A stretch of 64,000 nucleotides of DNA from positions 124,001 through 188,000 of the forward strand of contig NZ_JYII01000012.1 of NCBI RefSeq assembly GCF_000948415.1, given 5' to 3'. The notes beneath the pieces were generated by a model. The model ran no database searches. It was given only the letters and a program-made list of their open reading frames with translations, and was not told the origin of the DNA. This stretch comes from Thalassospira sp. HJ (GTDB lineage Bacteria; Pseudomonadota; Alphaproteobacteria; Rhodospirillales; Thalassospiraceae). Positions within the stretch are counted from its first letter, which is position 1. Every line of letters starts with the position of its first letter. A program made the position numbers and the translations under genes. Positions 53,735 to 60,793 of this stretch are shown here, one piece after another.

Positions 53735-55002
53735 CCATTGTCCTGACCTTGGCAGCGATGTTCGCGCTGCTTTTGATGCGTGTGCCGGTGGCCTTTGCCC
53801 TTGGCGGGCTCGGGCTTGCCATGTTGCTCCTTGGTGGTTTTTCGCCGCTCATGGCCCCGCAGGCGGTTTTGTCTACGCTGGATGGCTTTATCCTGCTGGC
53901 CGTGCCGCTGTTCCTTTTGATGTCCAACATCCTTTTGCGCGCGGGTGTCGGCAATGACCTGTTTGCTGCGGTCAGTGCCTGGGTCGGCCATTGGCCGGGC
54001 GGGCTTGCGGTGGCGACCATCCTGTCCTGTGGTGTGTTTGCCGCCATTTCCGGATCCTCGGTCGCAACCGCCGCGACCATCGGCACGGTGGCCATCCCGG
54101 AAATGATCAATCGTGGCTATAACAAGCGGTTTGTTTATGGCTTGCTGGCAGCAGGCGGCACGCTTGGCATCCTGATCCCGCCTTCGATCCCGATGATCAT
54201 TTATGGCTTTGTCACCGAAGAATCGGTGATTGCGCTGTTCCTGGCCGGGATTGGGCCGGGGATCGCACTTTTGCTGTTCTTCATCATCTTCTCGATGATC
54301 TATGCCCGTATGGGCGGGCAGGAGCTGGAACCGAAAAAGGACTGGGCCGAACGCAAACGCGCCACCTTCCGTGCACTGCCATCTGTTGTTCTGGCGGTTC
54401 TGATTATTTCCGGCATCTATTCCGGTGCCTTCACCCCGACCGAGGCCGCCGCCATCGGCTTTGCCGCAGCACTCATAATCACCGGCCCGATCATGCGGGT
54501 CCTGACATGGGATGCGCTCAAAAAGGCAGTGTTCGATTCCATGGCAACCACGGTTGCGATCATTTTGATCATTGCCGGGGCCAAGGTATTCGGCAAGGCG
54601 ATCACGCTGTATCGCATTCCACAGGATATCTCGGTGATGATCACGCAAGGGGTCGATACCGAACTTGGCTTCATCCTGATCGTGACCGCCGTGCTTCTGG
54701 TCATGGGATTGGTGTTCGAAGCGCTATCCATGGTGCTGATCATGACGCCGGTGCTGTTGCCAGCCGCCCTTGCCCTTGGATTCGATCCGATCTGGTTTGG
54801 TGTCTATATGGTGATCATGGTCGAGTGTGCCCTGATCACGCCCCCTGTCGGGCTTAACCTTTATGTCATTCAGTCGGTCGCCAAGGCCCGGCTGGGTGAA
54901 GTGGCCCGGGGTGTTGCACCGTTCCTGATCCTGATGTTTGTCTGTGCCGCGGTTTTGTATCTGTGGCACGACCTCGCCCTTTATATTCCCTTCAAGCTGT
55001 AA
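53731..55002 (+). CDS. dctM: TRAP transporter large permease (DctM)
   Basis: A 423-residue DctM protein with about 12 membrane segments. Signatures are GGTLGILIPPSIPMIIYG, FTPTEAAAIG and the C-terminal MVIMVECALITPPVGLNLYVIQSVA. ATG at 53731 is chosen from the four-base overlap with dctQ. It moves the solute with Na+. Confidence 0.95.
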   Translation: MTIVLTLAAMFALLLMRVPVAFALGGLGLAMLLLGGFSPLMAPQAVLSTLDGFILLAVPLFLLMSNILLRAGVGNDLFAAVSAWVGHWPGGLAVATILSCGVFAAISGSSVATAATIGTVAIPEMINRGYNKRFVYGLLAAGGTLGILIPPSIPMIIYGFVTEESVIALFLAGIGPGIALLLFFIIFSMIYARMGGQELEPKKDWAERKRATFRALPSVVLAVLIISGIYSGAFTPTEAAAIGFAAALIITGPIMRVLTWDALKKAVFDSMATTVAIILIIAGAKVFGKAITLYRIPQDISVMITQGVDTELGFILIVTAVLLVMGLVFEALSMVLIMTPVLLPAALALGFDPIWFGVYMVIMVECALITPPVGLNLYVIQSVAKARLGEVARGVAPFLILMFVCAAVLYLWHDLALYIPFKL

Positions 55003-55008
55003 AGACCG

Positions 55009-55893
55009 ATGACCAACGCAAAATCACCTGCCGATGCCCTGCGTGCGCTGCTTGCCACGGGGGATCTGATTACCATGCCCTGCTGCTTTGATGCGCTTTC
55101 CGCCAAACTGATCGAGCAGGAGGGATTCGGCCTGACCTTCATGTCGGGCTTTGCGACCTCTGCGGCCCGTATTGGTGAACCTGATCTCGGCCTGATGTCC
55201 TATGGCGAGGTCCTAGATCAGGCGCGCAACATCACCGATGCGGTGTCCATCCCCGTGATTGGCGACGGCGATACCGGCTATGGCAATGCCATGAATGTCC
55301 GGCGTACCGTCACAGGATTCGCCAAGGCGGGCTGTGCGGCTGTGATGATCGAAGATCAGCTGGCCCCGAAACGCTGCGGCCATACCAAGGGCAAGGAAGT
55401 TGTTGGCCGGGACGAGGCGTTTGACCGCATCAAGGCCGCAGTCGACGCCCGCGAAGCCGGCGCAGATATCCTGATCCTGGCCCGCACAGATGCCCGCCAT
55501 CAGCATGGCCTGTCCGAGGCCATCGACCGTGCTGCAAAGTTCAAGGAACTCGGGGCCGACATCCTGTTTGTCGAAGCCCCGAAATCCGTCGATGAAATGC
55601 GCAAACTCTGTGCCGAGCTTCCCGGTCCCAAGATGGCCAACATCGTCGAGGGCGGCGAAACCCCGGATCTGTCACCCGAAGAACTCAAGGAAATCGGCTA
55701 TCAAATCGCGGCCTATCCGCTTTCGCTCATGGCCGCCGCAATGAAGGCCATGGTCGAATGCCTGCAAACCATGAAGGTTGGCCAGCCCCGAGATGACAAA
55801 CTGATGAGCTGGGCGGACCTGCGCCAACGCATCGGCTTTGATGACTATTACGAAGTCTCGGAACGCTACGCCTCGTCTCGCCGCAACGGATAG
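55009..55893 (+). CDS. Isocitrate lyase/PEP mutase superfamily enzyme
   Basis: A 294-residue barrel enzyme of the carboxyvinyl-carboxyphosphonate phosphorylmutase / 2,3-dimethylmalate lyase / oxaloacetate decarboxylase group. The Mg2+-binding GDGDTGYGNAMNV, the gating loop KRCGHTKGKEVV and ARTDARHQHGL are present; KRCGH keeps the catalytic Cys of lyases. It starts six bases after dctM, so the transported solute is probably its substrate or precursor. Confidence 0.88.
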   Translation: MTNAKSPADALRALLATGDLITMPCCFDALSAKLIEQEGFGLTFMSGFATSAARIGEPDLGLMSYGEVLDQARNITDAVSIPVIGDGDTGYGNAMNVRRTVTGFAKAGCAAVMIEDQLAPKRCGHTKGKEVVGRDEAFDRIKAAVDAREAGADILILARTDARHQHGLSEAIDRAAKFKELGADILFVEAPKSVDEMRKLCAELPGPKMANIVEGGETPDLSPEELKEIGYQIAAYPLSLMAAAMKAMVECLQTMKVGQPRDDKLMSWADLRQRIGFDDYYEVSERYASSRRNG

Positions 55894-55902
55894 GGAGCTT
55901 TT

Positions 55903-56310
55903 ATGGCAAACAAACATCACGGTGGCTGTCTGTGTGGCGCTGTTCGCTACGAGGTCACAGGCGACTTTGACGCATTCTTCCTGTGTCACTGCCAATATTG
56001 CCAAAAGGACACAGGATCGGCACACGCCGCCAATCTGTTCTCGACCAAGGCCGCGTTGTCTTGGCTGGAAGGGGGCGCGCACATCCAGTCCTTTACCGTG
56101 CCCGGAACCCGCCATCAAAAGGCATTTTGCAAGACATGTGGCTCTGCCGTGCCCTACACGCAGATGGATGGCAGGCTTTTGGTCGTCCCGGCGGGAAGCC
56201 TTGAAACTCCGGTCTCGATACGTCCGACCGCCCACATCATGATGGGCAGCAAGGCCAACTGGGACGAGGGTCTTGAAGACATCGACAGACTTGATGGCTT
56301 GCCCGCGTAA
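55903..56310 (+). CDS. GFA (CENP-V fold) family protein
   Basis: A 135-residue zinc-binding protein. Cys ligands are in HGGCLCGAVRYEV, FLCHCQYCQKDTG and FCKTCGSAVPY. The GFA family was named for glutathione-dependent formaldehyde activation, but most members have no proven activity. GGAG precedes the ATG. Last gene of the TRAP operon, just before the island edge. Confidence 0.9.
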   Translation: MANKHHGGCLCGAVRYEVTGDFDAFFLCHCQYCQKDTGSAHAANLFSTKAALSWLEGGAHIQSFTVPGTRHQKAFCKTCGSAVPYTQMDGRLLVVPAGSLETPVSIRPTAHIMMGSKANWDEGLEDIDRLDGLPA

Positions 56311-56333
56311 TTGTTTGCCATTTGCACAAAAGA

Positions 56334-56367
56334 AAACCCCGCAGCCGATGGCTTGCGGGGGTTTCTT
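56334..56367 (+). terminator. Intrinsic terminator after the GFA gene
   Basis: AAACCCCGCA pairs with TGCGGGGTTT (one bulged G) and a short T-rich tail, directly before the island edge. Confidence 0.8.
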
Positions 56368-56370
56368 TAA

Positions 56371-56393
56371 TGGTGCCGGCAGAGAGACTCGAA
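56371..56393 (-). other. tRNA 3'-end fragment: attachment site of a genomic island
   Basis: On the minus strand these 23 bases spell the end of a tRNA gene: a T loop TTCGAGT, the 3' side of the T stem CTCTC, a seven-base acceptor strand TGCCGGC, then ACCA. The matching 5' side of the T stem is missing, so identity stops exactly at the T loop. This is the usual remnant (attL/attR core) left by a tRNA-targeted integrase; the complete tRNA would be at the island's other end. The tRNA species is not determined. Confidence 0.7.
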
Positions 56394-56483
56394 CGAACTA
56401 CCATTTTTACAATAAGTGTCTGATTTTAGACGAAAATTGTTGCCGAACACTTTGGTTAGTAGAACACATATCTGGTGCACAAA

Positions 56484-57707
56484 TCAATAAATTGTCTTGG
56501 GAGCAGCTCGAATCTGTCTCAGATTATCTTCGGACGTGACTGGAGTGCCAATTTCGTCAAAATCCAATAAACCTCTCTTCGAAGGGGCAAGGAAGGCTTT
56601 TTTAGTTTGTTTGTCTGTTAATTCACAAGCAGCATTGAGAATTTTTTCAAGCTTTATCGACCTGCCAGAACACCTTAGTGAGGCTTCGAATTTAAAATCT
56701 TCAATAAGAGTTCTTCTTGGTTCTGCTGGTTGACGACTATCTGCGCCAATATCTCTATGACTTGGTCTATCTTGCTCTCGCCTTCCTGATTGAGAAGTTC
56801 GAGAATCTCGTCCGTGTTTCCCTTTGTTTTCGTTCCCAAGAGTAGCAACGCTTCTGACATTTTCTTTTTTGGTTTTTCTACCGTCTGATTTTGAAATAAT
56901 TTTCTCACTATCCACTCCTTTTACATACTTTAAAAAATCCTTTTTCCTCATACCAACCAATCGATTCAGCGAGCCGATAAACTCGCCTTTATGGCTTTCA
57001 ACAATAGCTGTCTTTTTGCCGTTTCTAATGACAAAACCATGCTCCTTTAATGCAGCACGAAAAGCACTAAACCCATCCGATTGCACATGAAGCTCTTTTA
57101 TGAGTTTTTTGGTCTTTGGAAGGTCCAGCCCTTGCCTCTTAGCTTTTTGATGCTCAATCGAGCTAAACGATGCCTTTGGCATCTGCGTTAGTGAATTCTC
57201 TAAAAGGATGTTTTTCAGATTCTTGTGAGACACAAAATAAGCAGATGATTTGTTGTGTTTTCCGACAACAATCTCATGTCCGAATTCAAACTCACATTCA
57301 CGGCATATTTTTTCGTTTCTTGGGAAGCTCCAGCTTGAACTCAGAGTTCTACCGTTAAATCTCTCGGGAAGAACAAGGTGAAGATGCTCATTCTTCGTTC
57401 CATCGCAGAGTTTCTTACTATGCCTGACGAGCAAGTGGGGATGGCTTTCGGCTTGGTATTCTTGTTTGATTTTATCAACCGCTTTGAGTTGCTGTTCATA
57501 TGTCCAGTCGCAACCTGGATTAATGCTAAAATGACGAAAAGCATACTTGCTACCGTCTAAAATTGCTTCCTTATGGAAAGTCTCAAAATCAGCTTCAGAG
57601 CCTTCTAAAAGTCGAATCTCTTCATTTTCATGAGGCTTGTTCAACAGATGATTTGATAGATTATATACTCCAGATTTTGTCTGTACTCTTGTTGATTTGA
57701 TTATCAT
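56484..57707 (-). CDS. Relaxase/mobilization nuclease (MobA/VirD2-type)
   Basis: A 407-residue relaxase. A possible catalytic Tyr is Y15 (TKSGVYNLSNHLL); the metal-binding His set lies in YAFRHFSINPG, PHLLVRHSKKL and NEHLHLVLPERFNGRTL (H-x-H), as in MOBP-type nucleases. It would nick oriT and stay bound to the DNA 5' end. The C-terminal 140 residues are polar (GKHGRDSRTSQSGRREQDRPSHRD) and their coding DNA holds a second gene in another frame. The ATG overlaps the mobC stop by four bases. Confidence 0.85.
   Translation of the reverse strand: MIIKSTRVQTKSGVYNLSNHLLNKPHENEEIRLLEGSEADFETFHKEAILDGSKYAFRHFSINPGCDWTYEQQLKAVDKIKQEYQAESHPHLLVRHSKKLCDGTKNEHLHLVLPERFNGRTLSSSWSFPRNEKICRECEFEFGHEIVVGKHNKSSAYFVSHKNLKNILLENSLTQMPKASFSSIEHQKAKRQGLDLPKTKKLIKELHVQSDGFSAFRAALKEHGFVIRNGKKTAIVESHKGEFIGSLNRLVGMRKKDFLKYVKGVDSEKIISKSDGRKTKKENVRSVATLGNENKGKHGRDSRTSQSGRREQDRPSHRDIGADSRQPAEPRRTLIEDFKFEASLRCSGRSIKLEKILNAACELTDKQTKKAFLAPSKRGLLDFDEIGTPVTSEDNLRQIRAAPKTIY
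56675..56908 (-). CDS. Gene nested in the relaxase gene in another frame (77 aa, MobB-like position)
   Basis: A GTG at 56908 has AAAAGGAG six bases upstream, a ribosome binding site stronger than that of most genes here, inside the relaxase gene. The 77-residue product is basic at the start (MRKLFQNQTVEKPKKKMSEAL) and then a regular helical pattern (TDEILELLNQEGES; KIDQVIEILAQIVVN), ending NQEELLLKILNSKPH. Over the same DNA the relaxase frame encodes low-complexity polar sequence, as expected when the second frame is under selection. RSF1010 mobB overlaps mobA similarly. No sequence family is claimed. Confidence 0.65.
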   Translation of the reverse strand: MRKLFQNQTVEKPKKKMSEALLLLGTKTKGNTDEILELLNQEGESKIDQVIEILAQIVVNQQNQEELLLKILNSKPH

Positions 57708-58018
57708 CTTAGCTCGCGAACCTTCTCCCTTATACTGTCAAGCACACTCGAAAACTCCTCAATCTGCTGAAATTCTCGCTTGGCGTTTGCAAGCCTGGCG
57801 ACTTGATTAATATTGTTTCCAATAAGGGAAATTTGCCTCGAGAGGTTCTGCACCTCGGAGACATACTGAAGCCTTCTCTCAACAAGATTTCTATCACTGG
57901 AAATTTTTAGAGACTCCCTAATCCACTCACTCAGATTCTTGCTGGAGTTTGAGGCAGATTTGAGAATTTGAGCATACTGTTCGCTCGTTATACGGAAGCG
58001 TATTGTTTTGTTTTTCAT
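57704..58018 (-). CDS. mobC: MobC-type relaxosome accessory protein
   Basis: A 104-residue protein: N-terminal ribbon-helix-helix-like segment (KTIRFRITSEQYAQILKSASNS) and the MobC signature IGNNINQVARLANAKREF near residue 70. MobC binds at oriT and helps open the strand for the relaxase. Overlaps of four bases on both sides (unknown gene before, relaxase after) show a tight operon. Confidence 0.88.
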   Translation of the reverse strand: MKNKTIRFRITSEQYAQILKSASNSSKNLSEWIRESLKISSDRNLVERRLQYVSEVQNLSRQISLIGNNINQVARLANAKREFQQIEEFSSVLDSIREKVRELR

Positions 58019-58434
58019 CTTTCGCTTCCTCTATCGCTAGCAGTCATCTCCCCTAACTGCTCGACCAAGCTATCGATTGCGTAGCCTGCACATTCAAATG
58101 ATTTTTCTGACAAAGCATCATCGAACTCTTCCTGCTGCAATCTCACTCCAAATAGGTTTTGGTCACATATCATCAAGAACTGTCCGTTCACGAATTTGAC
58201 GAAGACAGGGTCATATTTTTCGTTAAAGCAGCTTAGAGTCAGGCATCTGCGCGCAATTTCCAGTATTGGTCGAGTGGCATAATTGAACTGTAGATTTTCC
58301 GGATATATTTTTGATTCTTTGCATGCGGAAAAATGCTCTTTCAACTCAGTCAGGTTGCTTTCATCGACTATCAGCTCAAATGCTCCTCGATGTCCGGCTA
58401 TCTCCTTTTTCAGTTCATTAAAATCAATGTTCAT
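58015..58434 (-). CDS. Unknown protein, first gene of the mobilization operon (139 aa)
   Basis: An acidic soluble protein that starts MNIDFNELKKEIAGHRGAFE and contains LEIARRCLTLSCFNEKYDPVFVKFVNGQFLMICDQN. GGAG is six bases before the ATG and the stop overlaps mobC (ATGA). I do not recognise a family. Position suggests a relaxosome accessory or regulator of transfer. Confidence 0.7.
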   Translation of the reverse strand: MNIDFNELKKEIAGHRGAFELIVDESNLTELKEHFSACKESKIYPENLQFNYATRPILEIARRCLTLSCFNEKYDPVFVKFVNGQFLMICDQNLFGVRLQQEEFDDALSEKSFECAGYAIDSLVEQLGEMTASDRGSER

Positions 58435-58490
58435 TTCAGTCTCCTTATTATTGTTTTTGGCATCCGAAAACTGGGGTCAACGGGGTATCA

Positions 58491-58535
58491 CCCCTTGCCA
58501 GTTGCACCTGTCCGCAGGACAAGGGGCATGACTGG
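58491..58535 (-). promoter_or_regulatory. Structured 5' leader of the mobilization operon
   Basis: CCCCTTG (58491-58497) can pair with CAAGGGG (58520-58526), TGTCC with GGACA inside, and CCAGT with ACTGG; the CCCC run can instead pair with GGGG at 58482-58485. These choices exclude one another, as in attenuator or translational switches. It lies between the predicted promoter (58556-58584) and the first gene. Confidence 0.45.
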
Positions 58536-58555
58536 CTCAAATATCCGGATAACTT

Positions 58556-58584
58556 ATGCTATAATAATACTTGCAGCATGTCAA
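58556..58584 (-). promoter_or_regulatory. Sigma-70 promoter of the mobilization operon
   Basis: On the minus strand a perfect TTGACA (58579-58584) is followed after 17 bases by TAGCAT (58556-58561). Transcription would start near 58,549, giving a leader of about 115 bases. Confidence 0.65.
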
Positions 58585-58774
58585 GTATTTTAAAATAAAA
58601 AACTACGTATATCAAATATATAGGAATAGTATTTCTCGAGTATTAAATATAAAAGAAGTCTCTCGTAAATTAACTTTCACAAATTCACTTCAATCATAGT
58701 GATTGCCTTCCACAATCAGAGGCTGGATATGAACGCAACGGAAACACCACAATGAGGGTAAGTCTGTGAGGTGG

Positions 58775-58816
58775 AGAGGCCTTAGGTCTCTTGATTAGGA
58801 GTGAGTAGGTATCCTG
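58775..58816. other. Candidate origin of transfer (oriT)
   Basis: An 8-bp inverted repeat (AGAGGCCT and AGGTCTCT, one wobble, one-base loop) is followed 18 bases later by TATCCTG (58810-58816), the IncP/MOBP-type nick core YATCCTG. It is in the 716-bp gene-free stretch 58,435-59,149 between mob operon and replication gene, where oriT is expected. The gap also has CTATGC/GCATAG and AGGTATCC/GGATACC repeats. Confidence 0.4.
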
Positions 58817-59029
58817 ATTTCATATAATGGATTTTTGTATAGGTCGTGAGGTCGCGCCCCGTAGCCCACCAAACCTATTGGATACCGATAACCGCTCATG
58901 CGATTATAACTCTAAAATAGGCTGCCTTTATGGATGTGATATTGTGGTGACTAGGCTATGCCATGCTTCGCATAGTGTAGTTTCAGACCGTTTTTGAATA
59001 AGTGTTGGCAAGATGTTGACAAACACAAA

Positions 59030-59048
59030 GCCCTAAAATCATTAGGGC
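59030..59048 (-). terminator. Terminator of the primase gene
   Basis: On the minus strand GCCCTAA and TTAGGGC enclose five bases and are followed by TTTGTGTTTG. Confidence 0.75.
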
Positions 59049-59149
59049 GTTTGTTCTCAAGGCTTACAGTGGCATTCTAGGCTTCGACGAGACAGCAGTG
59101 GAAGACGCGAAAAATTGCATGGAAGTGTTGACTATCGCCCATCGCAAAC

Positions 59150-60427
59150 TCAGAGCTTTTTGAGCAATCTGTAGACTGTGGGCTGCGAAAATCCCGTGGT
59201 TTCAGCTAAATACGACTGGTTGATAATCTCATTTGCTGATTTCGCCTCCTCAATGGCACACTTTAAGATGCTCAGTTTATCATCGGCGCTTAGAGCGCCT
59301 TTTCGTCTCTTCTTGTTTTTCCTGTCGTATTTAACCCTCCTATCAATCAAGACCGTCAAATTGAGCTGCTCCATCTCCGATGTTTGAACTTCAAACAAGT
59401 TTATGAGGGTGTCTTTTTTATAGGTGTAGATTGGAGTGATTTTCTTACCCATGAATTCTACCCGTTCCCCTCTTCTGTGACGGGAAACGCGCTGCAAAAG
59501 ACTGGATATGTAGTTTCTTAGCTCGTCATTCACATAGCTGCTTGAGAGGTGCTGTTTAGCCCATGTCAGTATCTCTTGCCGAATATCGGCGTCAGGATAG
59601 CTCGAAAAGGCTATGGATATTTGGCAGGCACCAATGAAGCCATAGCGGTCTCTATGGCCCTCTAGCACCTCTCCACCCACAAAACGGGCTTTTATGAGCT
59701 TTTCAAGGTCACAGAGTACTTTCCATGCATAATCTTGCCTGGTGAAGGCTCTGGTTGCGAGAACAGCCCTTTTGGCCTTTTCTGCTCTATATGAAAGTAC
59801 CTTAGATGGCTTCGCCTCGGGTATAGGTGGCAGAATTTCATCGCAAAACATCTCGAAGTCATAAAAGAGACCAGTTTCCTGAATGAAACTGACTGGACTT
59901 CCTGCCTTTGTGTTGATGCTGCCTACAAACCTTAGAATTCTTGATGCGTCGTGAGTGCCTGTGTCGGCACCAAAATCGGCAAACAAGCTGATTAATTGCC
60001 TATTTACGGCTTCCAGTTTTCTGCCAGCTTCTTTTCGAACATAGCTGGAAAAATGCCACTTCAAATAAATTCCATTCCCGGAATCTATGATGCTGGATGG
60101 ATAAGGAATGCCATTATCTTGTATAAAATCAATAAGTTGCTGAGCTATCTGTTCTTTTGAGAATCTGGAGAGGCTCTCAATCCTGTAATAATCGATATCG
60201 ACCCACGCATGGGTGAAATATTTCAAGTTAATCTTTCGGCGATTTTTCTCGCTGAAGACGCATTGCGAAATAAAGAAATCGTTGATGTTGGCCGTATTTT
60301 CATAAATGAAATCCAACTGCCTCATGAAATAGCTGTTCTGAATAGGCTTTCCAAATTTTCTGCGAAACGTAGAGAATAGGCCGCTGTGGGGGTACTTTAA
60401 ATTCTCTTTTCGAAGTAATGGTGACAT
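59150..60427 (-). CDS. Primase-polymerase type replication protein
   Basis: A 425-residue protein resembling RepB-type/archaeo-eukaryotic primases: the metal-binding hDhD motif is AWVDIDYYR near residue 75, then SSIIDSGNGIYLKWHF and DASRILRFVGSINTKAGSPVSF, the expected order of primase motifs. A C-terminal HTH (LAETTGFSQPTVYRLLKKL) could bind the origin. It would prime replication of the excised element. Ribosome binding site GGAGGA, terminator downstream. Confidence 0.75.
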   Translation of the reverse strand: MSPLLRKENLKYPHSGLFSTFRRKFGKPIQNSYFMRQLDFIYENTANINDFFISQCVFSEKNRRKINLKYFTHAWVDIDYYRIESLSRFSKEQIAQQLIDFIQDNGIPYPSSIIDSGNGIYLKWHFSSYVRKEAGRKLEAVNRQLISLFADFGADTGTHDASRILRFVGSINTKAGSPVSFIQETGLFYDFEMFCDEILPPIPEAKPSKVLSYRAEKAKRAVLATRAFTRQDYAWKVLCDLEKLIKARFVGGEVLEGHRDRYGFIGACQISIAFSSYPDADIRQEILTWAKQHLSSSYVNDELRNYISSLLQRVSRHRRGERVEFMGKKITPIYTYKKDTLINLFEVQTSEMEQLNLTVLIDRRVKYDRKNKKRRKGALSADDKLSILKCAIEEAKSANEIINQSYLAETTGFSQPTVYRLLKKL

Positions 60428-60440
60428 CGCTCCTCCTTTT

Positions 60441-60492
60441 TTATTGACTATTATAATTAAATAATATAATATATATCTAAATTAGTCAATAA
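60441..60492. promoter_or_regulatory. Mirror-image divergent promoter
   Basis: TTATTGACTA (60441-60450) and TAGTCAATAA (60483-60492) are perfect inverted copies. Each contains TTGACT as a -35 box reading towards the other, with TAATAT or TATTAT 17 bases on as -10 boxes. The two overlapping promoters drive the primase gene and the small gene at 60509, so polymerase can use only one at a time. Confidence 0.65.
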
Positions 60493-60508
60493 TAAAAAGG
60501 AGACCGCA

Positions 60509-60739
60509 TTGAATATTGAAGTAAGAAAGAGAATTAGGAGGTTTGAACACGAAGTCGAATTGTTGGTGATGTCACTAAAACCAACAATGAACATCTTAGA
60601 CTTTAAGATTAAGAACGGTATCTGCACCAAATCCGACTTGGAGATGTTCGAAGGTTTGGGAGATACCCTCGAAAAGATAACAGGCGACACGCTTGAGCTA
60701 TCCCAAGTCCTGGATAACTTTATCCAGTCGGAGAGTTAG
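60509..60739 (+). CDS. Small helical protein divergent from the primase gene (76 aa)
   Basis: Starts at TTG with AAAAAGGAG six bases upstream. The sequence is charged and helical (RIRRFEHEVELLVMSLKPTMN; LEMFEGLGDTLEKITGDTLELSQVLDNFI). No family recognised. Its shared promoter suggests a copy-control or regulatory partner of the replication protein. Confidence 0.6.
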   Translation: MNIEVRKRIRRFEHEVELLVMSLKPTMNILDFKIKNGICTKSDLEMFEGLGDTLEKITGDTLELSQVLDNFIQSES

Positions 60740-60741
60740 CA

Positions 60742-60775
60742 CGAAAGCCTCGCTATGGAGGCTTTCGATTACATT
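60742..60775. terminator. Bidirectional terminator
   Basis: CGAAAGCCTC and GAGGCTTTCG enclose six bases between converging genes; a weak T-rich tail follows. Confidence 0.7.
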
Positions 60776-60793
60776 TTGATATGGCTACTGCAT

